64,000 nt of DNA from Homalodisca vitripennis (lineage: Eukaryota > Arthropoda > Insecta > Hemiptera > Cicadellidae), in contig NC_060214.1 of NCBI RefSeq assembly GCF_021130785.1, positions 106,428,001-106,492,000 of the forward strand, read 5' to 3'. A model generated the notes under the pieces. That model was not told where the DNA came from. It did not search any database and saw only the letters and a program-made list of their open reading frames with translations. This document shows positions 22,209 to 34,373 of the stretch, piece by piece. Position 1 is the first letter of the stretch, and every line of letters starts with the position of its first letter. The translations under genes and the position numbers were made by a program.

Positions 22209-24849
22209 CCAAACCTTCCATCGTCAATTACAAACCTCTCTCATTGTCACTACAACTGCCAGTGGCATAGGAGGGGGGGGGGCGATTGGTGCATAGGGAA
22301 GGCACTAGTCTTGGATTTATGGACGGACAGAACATAAACTAGACGAGACTTAGAGCCACATTGTTACTACTGCAAACGAGTACAAAATGGCATCGGAATC
22401 CAGAACAGCACTACTACAGCGAACGATAAAACGGAGAGCTTGATGAGATATCGCTTATCAGGAGACTAGAGTCAAGATGAGATTAATACTACTAAAGAAA
22501 AGGCAAATGGCGAGACCTTTGGCGAGCTACCGTTACCGGAACATGTTATGCTCAGATCGACTCCGACTGTAAACTGCCGGTTCGAGCATCGAGGAACGTT
22601 CCTTGATGGGCAGACAGACAGACTGGACCACGCGATGAGTTCCACCAATGAGAGACGGTAGGTTCAAGGTACACTGAATCAGCTCACAGCTTTATATTGG
22701 AATTCCCTAACTTATTTAAACTGATAGAAAGGAGTCTTATTCTACATAATGGAACTAAAGCCTACTCTATCTAGATATACTGCAAATATTATACATTAAC
22801 ATATTATTGTATCCATGATTATTAACTTTCAATTATTAATTATGTAACTCTAAAGGAAATTTTTTGAAAAACTACCTAGTTTAGCTCCACCATTGGGTGG
22901 CGCAAGGTAGTAAACCCTCTTAATCTACATACAATATACATGGTAGGAGTACTCCTCAACCCTTGTCTCGTAGAAGGCTGGTTCAAAACTATAACTCACG
23001 ACAGACAATTATGCACGAAAGAAATCTAACATTCTCCCTACAGACAGAAGGGAATTATACCAATTTTAAGAGTAATATGATTAAATGACGATTAGCTAAA
23101 TTCAAAATGACATGACCTGTCATAGAGTTCGATCATGACTATGTATAAATGAGTTTTCGTGGAGATTTTAAAGCCTAAAGATGAAATCTGACAGAGATAT
23201 TTTACAACATAATACTTTAAAATATTTGTTTATTATATTAGATTTTTATAGCAATGTCCAAATAACATAAGTTTCTTTTAGCTAGAGAAGGTTATTACAA
23301 CGCAAGAGTGCACTGAAATTAAATCCTTCAATGGACTTTTAACATTGAGTTTTCTCTCTATTTTTAATCTATGAATCATAATGTCAAATATTAAACATTT
23401 ATGTGATTGTACTCAGTTGTTTAAAAACTTATTCCTTCTTCTATTTCCTCGATGCCATTGTGGTTACAGTAAGACCAATGTAAAATATTCGCTAACGCTC
23501 TGCCAAATCGAGTGACATGTATCACCATGGAACTCAGTGTTGTAAATTGCTATAAATTTTCAATCAAGAGCTCTGTTCGTTTTATAGACATCGGACGGAA
23601 AGACAAAGAACTAAACAGAAAAATGAAATGTCTTCAACCCTATGAGTGGTATCATAACAAATAATAGGATTTAATTACTAAACTACGAGGCCATCACATT
23701 TATTCCTACCTCTATGACATTTTATACCGATAAAATAAGTAAGCTTTGCTATTCCACTACAATTCGTGTCTGTATCTCTGTCTAGGACATTTGCAGATTA
23801 AACTCTACATATCACACTACAGTTGGGATTATAACCTTTATACAGGGTATTTTAAAATACAACAGGAACGACGTTAGTGGTTTTTGTTTACCAAGAGCTG
23901 GTAACAACAGTGTGAAGCAAATGAAAGTGGTGCATACGTTAAAATGAAGAACGGGCTGTGACGCTTCGCTAAGGGGCAGTCTCGTTTTAGTTTAACATTA
24001 ACTCATAACATTTTTTAGATCACATACGCCCTAATGAATGTTTTCTACTACCAAACTCTGAAATTAATTACTGATTGATTTGCACTAGCAAAACGCCACC
24101 AATTATTGAATGAAGACTCGACGCTTGGATGGATATTGACCATTTTTGTTTCTAAAATAAAAGTTAGGAAATTAAAGATAATCCTGTTAAATAAGTTATC
24201 CTACAAAAATTGTCTTCGTTCAAATTTTATCATCACTATTATGCGATTCTATCACAATAATTACACCAATAAACTCTTATATAAACAAAATTTTAATTAT
24301 AACGCTATACAAACGTAATATAAAACTTTAATGCAAAGAATCAATATAACATACTAAAAAGTTAGGTACCTATATTTCATTATGAAATTAATAGATACTG
24401 TGCATTCGTAAACTAAACATTACATTTTATTTCCTTACTATAACAAATAGGTACTAAATTCCTGAAAAAGCAAACATTTGTTATAGAGGGTAAACTACTG
24501 AAAAAGTAAACATTTGTTTTAGAGAAAGTTGTTCTTCACTTTTCTCTCTGTACTGTCGGACAATAGGAAACAAGACAGGACACTGGTCTAATGGAGGGGG
24601 AATTAGATTTCAAGCCTCTTTACTCACCCTCCCCCTTCTTGTTTGCTAAGCCTTTCAAGAAAAACATGCCCCTTAGTGTTCTGGTCAAAACCAATTATTT
24701 GTTCTTTAGAGGATAAATACCATCAACTTCTATGTAAAGGCCAATTTAAATTGTTTATGATAAGTTCCGATATAAATATTTGTTAATGTATGATAAAATA
24801 ACTGTACTTTGAGATTAATTAAGTCCTTTGAGTTTCATCATACGTAATA
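22209..24849. other. No gene; small repeats and a possible mariner-like end
   Basis: A G run is at 22272-22281, and somewhat GC-richer unassigned DNA spans 22320-22680. A reverse R1 core (ttcgctaacgctctgccaaa) lies near 23495. A lone tacagggtattttaaaatac at 23852 resembles a Tc1/mariner end without a partner. A tandem pair, ctgaaaaagcaaacatttgt and ctgaaaaagtaaacatttgt, occurs near 24461 and 24498. The open frame 24106-24318 is AT-driven. Confidence 0.4.
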
Positions 24850-25230
24850 TTTATTAAGGACCTGACAGGAAGTCCTTGTCACTGTCCGACCATCCGTCTG
24901 TCTGTGCGATAATTTTTTACAGAAAAGTCAAAGAGACTTTAATTTGAAAATTATGGATTCTTTCGTTCCAAAGAAAACCTTATTCGTTTTTTGTTGAACC
25001 GTCAAAGGGCCTGTTTGTGCTATAACTTACAATAAAAAAATCATAAATGATTAAAACTTATGTATTTTATTTCCTTTTGTTTAAATAAAAATATTCATTT
25101 ATTCAGTCAAAAAGGAAAATAGAGTCAGACCGTCCGTCTTTTCTTCTCTGCAATAACTGATTTTTTATTTTCAAACGTACCACCAAGTCCTTAGATACAC
25201 ATTTGTATTGTTTTTATTTTAATGAAACAC
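24850..25230 (+). repeat. Extra copy of repeat block F (CTGT-rich block)
   Basis: The sequence ccgaccatccgtctgtctgt followed by gcgataa and gagacttt, then a second ccgtccgtc segment and ccttagatac, matches block F of the 31-50 kb macro-repeat (35700, 42960, 49190). Here it occurs without the flanking blocks. Confidence 0.5.
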
Positions 25231-26640
25231 TAGTAACAGTCTTGTGTGACACAGATTATCAATAATAATATCAATAATCAATAATAAGTAAATACAGCCA
25301 AGTAAAAGCTACTGGCTTAAACCATCTCACATCCACCTTCGTGGAACGAGCACAAGAGACTAGTAATATCAGACTCAGTGTTACAAAACTATTCCGCTTC
25401 TGCTATTTAAACCCTATTAGGAAGTTTAATTGTTCGGGAGAAGGTTAAATACAACTCTGGCAGTCCGACAGTTTGCTGTCATTTGGGGGTTTCCCAAAAC
25501 TATTAAAGTAAACGTCTAAGTTGCATTAACCCACTAATTATTGACTTCTCCAACTTGTTATATAACACAATTTGCTGAACCTGACCGACTTTAGTCACTC
25601 GTGCCGAGTTACTTGGCGAACTATTTGTTTGGAAAGAGAAGTTTTTAAAAATTGGTGTACTTTGAAATTGAGTTACCTAGTTCGAAAATGGAGGAGGATT
25701 GAAATAGTTATTACGGCTACCATATTCCACTAAATTACAGAAATCTTTTATTTATAAACAAACAAAAAATATACCGTAGTACACCCTAGAGTATGTGAGT
25801 TTGACTGATTTCACCAAAGTTAGTCTTTATTGAGAGTTTATTTATTGAAGGACCAAAAATCAATTGCTTTGCCCAAAATGCACAAAACTTTTAGACTTTT
25901 AGTAGAGTGTGAATAGACAAACAAGACTAAAACTGGCTAGTACTTCGAGAAATGTTATAAATTAACCTGTCTTAAATAACATTTAGTACATTTTATAAAC
26001 TTTTCGCGAGTGAAACAAAGTGCAGAAATGCTACAATGTTAGACAAAAATCCTCCAAATAAACGTATTCAGAAGAACCTGCAAGTTTTGTGAGTTGTAAA
26101 GCCTAATATCATGATTGTTTTACAAATTTATTTGTACAGTACCAAGTATAATGCGTTAAAAAGACCAATCGTTTGGCAGAGAATTCTCACAGCTAGTTAG
26201 AGTAAGAGACATTTTATGCAGGATGTATTAGACAAAATGCTTCATAGATAGTATGTTAAATACTAATAAAATATAACGCAGCCGATTATTTTAGTTGTAA
26301 ATTGTTATTAAGATTAGATTATGTTTTACACCATCAGCTGTTTTACATCAACTAACGATTTATTTTTACTCTTCATCTGATTAAAAGCTGTGGAGAATCT
26401 AGAAAACTTTCCCTAGATCCAATTTAGGATCAAACAAATTTACAAGTGACACTGAGAAATAAAAACTCAGGAACACATAATTTTCGTGAAATAAATTTGA
26501 CTTGGCAAGACAAAACTGATCTGGAAAACTTTTTAGTAAAAGAGGATGTAAGTGAGCATGGATAGTTCGTCCCCAGGAGGGTTTATTTCTGGCTGGTGTA
26601 TACCTCCTAGTTAAACAAGGACTACAATTGGTAAACAAAA
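25231..26640. other. No recognised gene
   Basis: AT-rich DNA. The minus-strand open frame at 26399-26653 (84 codons) has no motif and no splice or promoter context and grades into repeat DNA at its 5' end, so it is not called. Confidence 0.4.
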
Positions 26641-26649
26641 GCCGATGTG

Positions 26650-27000
26650 CCACTTAAATCTGGGCAACCCTATGGATATGAGGAGCGAACATACTAACCG
26701 CAAAGGTCGTGATAGAGATAAGAGGTGCAAAGATAGATCGATGGATCTAGTCTACTGAGGGAGATGACTATTGGAGTTTGTGGAACTCCAAAACATAAGG
26801 ACGCGTCACTATACCCTTTTGGAGAGGCGGGTATAGAGCTGGCTTCTCATTCTTCCACGAGACATGTCTGAAATTAATGCCCTAAATCATTCTTTATGGA
26901 TCTCGACACGATATAGCCCACCCACAACCTAACCCATCCAGAATGTTCTGTCACTGCGGAAGATGCACAATGGTCCTTTTTGGACTAAGTTCAATTTGTT
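26650..27000. repeat. Dispersed repeat with acccatccagaatgttctgt core
   Basis: The core and the following cactgcggaag recur in altered form at 37426 (acccatcctgtatatcctgt) and 38926 (acccatcctgaatattttga), and in reverse orientation near 46112. Each is followed by an attttaggactaagttcaat-type sequence or its derivative. Confidence 0.45.
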
Positions 27001-27379
27001 AGCTTCTTGTCCTAAAATTTAAAGAAAATGGATGAATTGTCATTAAAACTTCCAAGTTATATAGAACTGTATATTCTAAATCCACCTACATTCATTTTCC
27101 TTTCAGAAGTATGTTAAATGACAGGACTACCCGATCACTCTGAATCATCAAAGATGTCTCTGAATATTCCACAATCTTTGCTTTAATTGGCTCTTTTAAC
27201 ATTATTACCTATGGAAATCAGACGTATCTGAGAAACTATCAAATGAAATAACAAAGAATCTGGTTACTACCAAATTAACCCATTTTGAATAACTCAAATG
27301 CTGTACTTTGAATAATTGAGTGATATTTCATATTAAATACGCTCTGATTTCGAAGCTTTTTACCATACTATACCTAGTA

Positions 27380-27510
27380 ATACTCTACAAGGTAGGAAGG
27401 TAGTCCTTACCTTAGTTTTACTGTTTTAATATTTTTCTGTGAGATTTATGTACTGAAATTTTGACTTGAATAAAGAGTTTTGAACTTTAACTTGAACTTG
27501 AACTACTGTG
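27380..27510 (+). mobile_element. LINE 3' end with (TTGAACT)n-like tail
   Basis: The sequence gacttgaataaagagttttg followed by aactttaacttgaacttgaa places an AATAAAG signal just before a short TTGAAC microsatellite, the same design as the LINE ends at 10195 and 19230. No coding sequence remains. Confidence 0.42.
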
Positions 27511-28630
27511 TCACTTACCAGACTTCAATTAGGTCGAATTCAAAAGTCGAATCCTTGAGAATTTTTTTCTTACAATCTTAAGATTGTCTGCGGATAGACA
27601 GTCAGGCTGAAAAGAATTTGTTTTTTGGCAAACAAAAGTTGAATTGAAGCATCTCAGCTAAATCCCCATCAATGGACATGGACATGCACAATCATATAAC
27701 TCATTCTAGTTTATATTATAGAAGTGAGTTTTCACATAAAACATTAAGTTTACTCGTATAGTTTAAATCTTTCTCGAAATATTCTAAGGATTATACCGTA
27801 AAAATACCTGTGTAATTATTATGGTGTATAATTGTACTCCTTTTATTTAAAAATATATTTTTTCTATGCTTTTTTCGCTGCTATCATGGTTACCATAATA
27901 TTAAGGTAAAACTTTTGGCTAACGGTCAATACAATTCTATGCAGTGACATGCACCACAATCGACGCGATGCTGCTCATTTACAAATGAAACTTGAAGCAA
28001 ATGTTAATGTCTATATCTTAGTTCGTTCTTGAGACATAATGCGTACAGACAGATATATAGATTAACAGGCCGAAATAAAAACTTTCCAGTCCCTCGAGGG
28101 ATAGAATTCCTTAACGTTCTGCCAAAAATAGTGAAGTATTTTGTCTAAGTTGATGTTATATGTGAAGGTTTAAACATATTATTACGTTAAACATTTGAAA
28201 TACAATGCAACAAATTACAACACTATCATTCTTTTTGTATTAAAAGTGTCTTTCTCTTGAAGCAAAACTCACAAACTACTTGCTTTCATTGTTCCACTCA
28301 TGAAAAAAAAACTGGTTGAGAATATACAGTATCTGCTTTTATAATTTATTCTGTTATATGGACAAGAAGGTCAACAAGCAGGTGATAAATATATGACCTA
28401 CTGTAACAGGCTCATACAAGTATCCAATTATTAATGAGGCTAATCAAGTCATACGTTTTACCAGATAAAAATCATATTGTTGGTTAACGATACAAACTCA
28501 ACGGATACGTCTTGTCACTTTCAGACGGTGCAGCGCAGATATCTGATATCGGCCATGTCAGTTATGGGTTCCAAATAATAATCACTGTTCAATGAATCAG
28601 TCAATATCTTTTTAACTGTGCTTGACCTTC
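27511..28630. other. No gene; degraded R1 copy (reverse) near 27900-28140
   Basis: Fragments such as ttggctaacggtcaatac and gttctgccaaaaatagtg with gacagatatata between them look like an old reverse-orientation R1 copy. The rest is AT-rich and featureless. Confidence 0.35.
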
Positions 28631-28635
28631 ACCAC

Positions 28636-28815
28636 AGCGTAGGGGTAAGGCTGCGGCTTCTAAGTCAGGTCACGGGTTAGAATCCCGGGGAGGTGAATAA
28701 ATATTTGTGAGTGGACTTGAACCGTTTTTTCCGTAAAAGAGTTTAAATGCTCAATTGAAATGCCACTGGCGTTGAAACAACCCCTGTCAAGACCCATCCT
28801 AAAGTCATTTATAGG
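28636..28815 (+). mobile_element. tRNA-derived SINE, family S1, plus-strand copy
   Basis: The head contains agcgtaggggtaaggctgcg (A box like) and gtcacgggttagaatcccgg (B box ggttagaatcc). The body has gctcaattgaaatgccactg and ends with caacccctgtcaagaccc. It shares the order of A box, B box and CAATTGAAATGCCA body with the minus-strand copy at 18505-18640. Confidence 0.58.
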
Positions 28816-30448
28816 TGAGAACATTAAAGGATCCAAAAAAATACTGTTTTGAAAGAACTATAATTTGTTATCATTTAATACGACAACGATATACCATACA
28901 GGATCCTATGGAAGTGTCATATAGGATCATATAGTAATATAACTGGTTTTTTTACTTAAAAGAGTCATGGGGTCAAAACAGAGTGTACCACGAATGGTAC
29001 ACTGAATTAAGTCCATTTATAGGTCAATATAAAAAATAATATTATATTACTATGTTATAATATCTATCGTTTGAAAATTAAATTGTTGTCTGTACGTATA
29101 TTGTATTTTAAAATGCCAACCTACCTTCTCCTCTGAATAAGACACTTTAATAAAGAGACTTCATGAAAAAATTAGCATGTTGTAATTATTATCTTAAATG
29201 TCAGTCTGTGTTCTAAGGATAAAATATAAAAGGTGAAGGTAGCAAGACAGTTATGGGAAGTGACGCAATCACAATGAAGTTTACTTGAAGCGGGCGTCTT
29301 TATAAAAACATTATAACACTTTAATAACTTTCCCGCTAATGCTGTAGCTCTTCATGCAATTATTGTGTAATGCTAAGGGAACAAGTTGTTTCTTCTCACA
29401 ATGCATTTATAGTACTTATTAAATTAGAAAACATATTTCGTAAATCTACTATTTTATCACATTTATATTGCATCATATAACATAATATGTGTGAATATTT
29501 AAAATGCGGTAACTTACTGTAATTGTTACTTAAAATTAAATAAGTTTACTTTTTTCTCAGCTCATTTTTAAGTCAAATACTATATTGTATATCCAATATT
29601 ATTATTATTAAAATTATTTATTCGTATAACGTTATTTCAAACATGTTACGTAAAAATGTGTTGATTTCCAAAGTTCTTTTGAATGAAAAAGCTATTTTGC
29701 ATAGTAATTTTTCAACTTACTGTATTTATTTTTTAAATAAAAAAGTAAACGTAACATTTTTTTAAATAAAATTAATATAAATTAATAAATGTAGCGTGGT
29801 AATTTGTGTTAAAACCGTCCAACACTACTACTTTTCTAACTAAGGTAGGTCTTAATTCTTTGAGGTAGAAAATTTGTTGTTACCAGCGACATAAAATTAT
29901 TGAAATTAATTAACTAACTTTAAGTTTAAATATCTTTCATTTAAATAAATATTACCTTCAAATAAATCTCTTACAATTCGTTATTAAACAATGAAATAGA
30001 TCACTCTAAGATTCGTGTGGCCGTTCTGGTTCAAACAACATATGAGAAAGTAATTTAAATACTTATTTTATCGGATTCGTGAGAAAAGACAGTCATCTGA
30101 TAGATTCTATACACTGATATATGTTAATCAGAGTATCCTTCAAATAAAATCTGATTATTTTAAATATTGCCTTCTTATTTTCATCTATTGTAGAATTTAA
30201 AAAACTTCAAGAAATCTATCTGAAAAACTTATATAAACAGTTAAAAGAAACAGTAAATACAATGAATACGTTTGCTCAAGCATTACAATTCATCGTCCTT
30301 TTCAGGAATATATAACGATAGATATATAACGCTACCGAGTTCAAAATCACAATGGAAGTGTTTAGGACAAAATATTTTATTAGATTATATTATTAACTCT
30401 ACATTACAGGGTTATCTTTATATTAGCATGATGAAAAGTCAACTAAAA
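28816..30448. other. No recognised gene
   Basis: AT-rich sequence with small duplications such as ataggatc near 28900-28930 and many TA-rich runs. The open frame at 30272-30460 is motif-free and runs into the inverted-repeat element. Confidence 0.4.
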
Positions 30449-30752
30449 CCCTTTTTTTAATTATTTTATTGCCATACACGTGTTTCTATATTCAACCATC
30501 ATCAGTGTACATTAACCTATAAATAAATAACCAACAATTAAATTTACACATATGAACCATTTTAACGGATGTTAAACTTATATGGTACATTTAACATGTG
30601 TTTAAAGTGGTGTATATTTTATTGGTGTATATATTTTTCTGTGGTCCATAGGTGTATATTTATTTTTTATTATTTATTTAGGATCAATGTACACTGATGA
30701 TGGTTGAATACCATAACATATGTATGGAAATAAAATATTTTTTTTAAAGTTT
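30449..30752. mobile_element. 300-bp inverted-repeat element with about 80-bp arms
   Basis: The left arm (30449-30529) contains tattcaaccatcatcagtgt and acattaacct. The right arm (30671-30752) contains its near-exact reverse complement, acactgatgatggttgaata. Outer parts (ttttattgccatac against ttttatttccatac) also match. The centre holds several gtgtatatt repeats. No coding capacity. It fits a MITE or a foldback made by head-to-head insertion of one short element. Confidence 0.68.
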
Positions 30753-31974
30753 TTATCTCTTCTTTATACTTATTTTATTAATGTGTGAGAGAAATGGATC
30801 ACAAGTCAATCAATTTCGGGCAGTCCCAAAAGCTGAACCATTGACTAACAGAAATAGTGTTTCAGAATATATCTATATACTCGTATACCCTCCTCGAAAT
30901 CACTTAAGTCAAGACTTGACCCAACAGCGTCTAGCCTAGATTACCCAGTTAGGCTATTTATCAGTAATGTTTCCTTCTATTTTTTTAATTCGATTAGAAC
31001 ACTAAATAAATTATTGAAGTGTAATTTAAATCTGTAATTACTGCTAGTAATATCCTGATTTTAGTTCTCGGAATTGAAATACGATAAACGAGCAAATTAC
31101 GCTATCGGAGGGTTGTGTCACATAGATCAATACCACATGCCAATATCAGAAAACCAATTTCAAATAACAGATCTTATTTTCCTCTTTCTTGGAGCGTTGA
31201 CATAGTTTACTCTTTTAGTTTGTGTGAGGTTTAATATTTCTTATCTTGGTTTATTTCCTATGTACGTTTATTTTATTGCCTCCATGGCAATCATTTTATG
31301 AATAACGTAGATAGAAATTGGATCCCTGGAAATCGATATATTCTTTCAAGTTATTTTGTGTCGGTAGTCACCTATTTTGATAAAAATTCTGTACATTTAA
31401 TTTTGCAATTCTGTTAAAATTGTCCTACGCTGTGTTGGACTTTTCTCATCAATCTTCAGATTACTTTAGGGTAAAAATGTTTTTAATTATTTATCAACAT
31501 AAATTAAGTAACTTTGTGTTTAAATTTTTAAAGGTTCTTAAAGAATATTACCTTATTGAAAATTTACTTGTAAATGAAATTTAAACTCCACATCAATAAG
31601 AATAATTAATTTTATAACAAATACTCTTCATAATGAGATAGTTAATTAAATTATTAGACAAATAAGTTACTAATTCATAAATAATTTTCATGAAAATAAA
31701 TTTAAATTTAGTTACGTTTGTAATATTTCTCGTCATTTACATTTAAAAGTGTTCATTTCTATCACACGTTCTATCAAGTTTTGACAACTTTAGGAAATCA
31801 TGAATTTCTGATCCAGACCATTCACCCGATCTTCGAAATTATAACAAAGAAAACTTATGTTATACGAGTATATGTAATAAATATATACAGCGTAAGTTAA
31901 AGTATAGATACGCTCTGTTTAGTTTTTTATGGCTAAAGATGGAGGGATGGAACTCAGGAAACCTTACTAGGAAA

Positions 31975-32145
31975 TAGAAGTGAACATTTTAGTCACCGTT
32001 ACAACTTTTCCCATTTCCTCAAAATGTAATTTTGGGAGGGGAGTGCTAAAAATGTTAAATATCGATTTGAACATTTTAGGCTTTGTTACAACTTCGCCCA
32101 TTTCCCTCAAATGGTATTTGGGTGGGCTTATAAAATTTGTTTAAT
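31975..32145 (+). repeat. Short tandem duplication, about 88-bp period
   Basis: The sequence gaacattttagtcaccgtta with acttttcccatttcc (near 31982) is repeated as gaacattttaggctttgtta with acttcgcccatttcc (near 32070). Confidence 0.65.
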
Positions 32146-33100
32146 GTAAAGACTCACTTTAAATTTATTGATAAAGGAAGAAGAACAGTGGAAACTAGAG
32201 CTTTCTATCTCAACCAGTACAAAATGGCAGCTCATTGAAATTAATTACGTTAAAAGCATGGATGGATCCTGCTTAACCTTCAATCAGTCTATCGGCGGAG
32301 GAGCTGGGAGATTTCATATCCGTACGAGCAATATATTTATAAAGAACTTATAGTATTAATATAAACTTTAAATTATTTGTGAAAGTGCATTTGTTGAAGG
32401 TAACTTCGACTTCCACGACGGTAGATGAGATTTAGCTGCATTTGCATACATTTTTAAACTGTCCTTATGAGTAACCATTTTGGCAACGGTAAAATAGTAT
32501 AATAAGTAATCTGAGTACTTTCATATGACATGTTACATGTGACATTAACACATGTAGCCTGAATATCATGCCTTCGTGAAAATGCCATCTGGCATTTTAT
32601 GGAGATTAAAAACCAAGTATTAAAATCACGGCTTCCCCGCACTATCCCAACATTGTACTGCTGTCTCGTTATTCTTAACACTCTGTTACTTCACCAAAAT
32701 CTATGCCACATTCAAGAAATTTGCTTATAATACACTGTCAATGCATCAATGTAACATACATAGCGTACATTTATGAGTAAAGCTTGAATACTCTTGAATA
32801 CCGTACATGACAGATAGTAACGGCGATAATTAAAATTCCAATAGAGTTCTTTGGAACTGTTATGTTTCTTTCTAACCAAAATATAAAACTACAAAAGTTA
32901 AATTCAGCAAAAATTTGTAATAGTAATCTATGATTGCTTCTCAAAACTTCTAAAATTGAAAACATTAACATTGCAGATTATTTCGTAGATTATGCAATTT
33001 GTATAATTACTTTACAAATTGAATAAATATACATAATTACTTTAATATTTAGTAGGAATATTTCTTTGAAGAATTACCTCAGTATCTTTATACTAATTAT

Positions 33101-33102
33101 AT

Positions 33103-33157
<55 letters not shown>
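33101..33157. repeat. (AT)n microsatellite, target of mariner element 1
   Basis: An alternating TA tract ends exactly at the left terminus of the element and resumes as tatatat after its right terminus, so the element inserted into the microsatellite. Confidence 0.9.
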
Positions 33158-33160
<3 letters not shown>

Positions 33161-34373
33161 GGCGTTTCAAAAAGGACTTTACAACTTAGAAAATTCGTAT
33201 AAAATTTATTAAACAAGGTATAGAGCTGGTTTTGGTGTTGTTTTAAAGGAAAACAGTTCAAGTTTTGACTCGCGTAGTCCGCTAGTGCCTAATCGCGCCA
33301 CACAAGCGCTAGTGACAGTTACGTTAAACAATTTTATGAGTGGCATAGTTGTTTTGTAGAAACAGGAGGCTCAGTGAAACATAAAAAAATCCTCAAGTCG
33401 TCCAAGCACATCTTACGAAGTAGTTGACCAAGGGAGACAATGTTTTGTAAATAGCCCTACGAAATCGACCCGGCGTGCATCTCGTGAGCTGCAAGTACCA
33501 CATATAACGATTTGGCGTGTGTTGAGAAAACATTTGCACTTGAAACCATACCGATATTATCTTTTACAAGCAATTAAATACACTGATAAGATTGCCCGAA
33601 GGAACTTCTGTGTGGATATGTTAAATCGAGGGGATAATGATGAACATTTCTTGGACAACATAATCTTTTCTGACAAGTCCACTTTTCACTTAAGTGGCAA
33701 GGTACACACACATAACTGTAGGATTTGGGGCAGCAAAAACCACATGAAACATTACATTATGTTCGTGATAGCCCTAAAGTGAACGTTTTTTGTGCGTTGA
33801 GCAAGAGGAAAGTGTACGGCCCCTTTTTTTCCATTAATGGGATAGTGAACCTTGATATGTTGCAACAATTTTTAATACCACAGATCGATGAGGATGACCG
33901 AGAACGAAATGTTATCTTTATGCAAGATGGCGCACCACCACACTATCTGACTGACGTCCGGGATTTTCTAAATGACCGCTTCCCAGGTAAATGGATTGGC
34001 CATGATACGCCAATTGCATGGCCTCCTCCGTTCCCCAGACCTGACAACGCTAGACTTTTTCTTCTGGGGTTTCATAAAAGATATGGTGTACGTACCTCCT
34101 TTGCCGGCCACTCTACCTGAAATTAGAGCAAGAATTTAAGCTGCTACTGAGCAAGTTACACCTGAAATGCTAGTGCGAGTCTAGGAAGAAATTGACTACC
34201 GATGGGATGTCTGCAGAATATCTAACTGTAGCCATATAGAACATCTTTAGTTTAAGGTAAAAAAAAAACTTGAAGTTTTTTCCTTTAAAATAACACTAAA
34301 ACCAGCTCTGTACCTTATTTAATAAAATTTATATGAATTATCAAAGTTGTAAAGTCCTTTTTGAAACGCCTTG
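33158..34373 (+). mobile_element. Tc1/mariner element 1, 1216 bp, 109-bp terminal inverted repeats
   Basis: The left end is cagggcgtttcaaaaaggac. The right end is its reverse complement with one change in the outer seven bases (caaggcg). Inverted repeats run 33158-33266 and 34265-34373. TA dinucleotides flank both sides (33156-33157, 34374-34375), the mariner target duplication. A broken transposase fills the interior. Most mariners have repeats near 30 bp, so these are long. Confidence 0.92.
33320..34250 (+). pseudogene. Mariner transposase, element 1 (disrupted)
   Basis: A DDE/D transposase that would cut and paste the element. Visible in order across frames: N-terminal helix-turn-helix region with WHSCFVETGGSVKHKK, then STRRASRELQVPHITIWRVL (second helix-turn-helix), IIFSDKSTFHL (first catalytic Asp), FMQDGAPPHYL (second Asp), and SPDLTTLDFFFWGF (third Asp). 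Breaks are a frameshift near 33385, a frameshift near 33778, an extra base near 34025 before the third Asp, and stops near 34137 and 34185. About 36 residues separate the second and third Asp once the extra base is discounted. The final stop is at 34248-34250. All three catalytic Asp codons survive. Confidence 0.88.

Noticed and set aside
26399..26653. 84-codon minus frame
   Set aside because: No recognisable motif, no splice or promoter context, and adjoining repeat DNA.
34000..34075. An unusual 38-residue spacing between the last two catalytic Asp of mariner element 1
   Set aside because: The open frame there is shifted by an extra base; reading across the shift restores the ordinary spacing of about 36.
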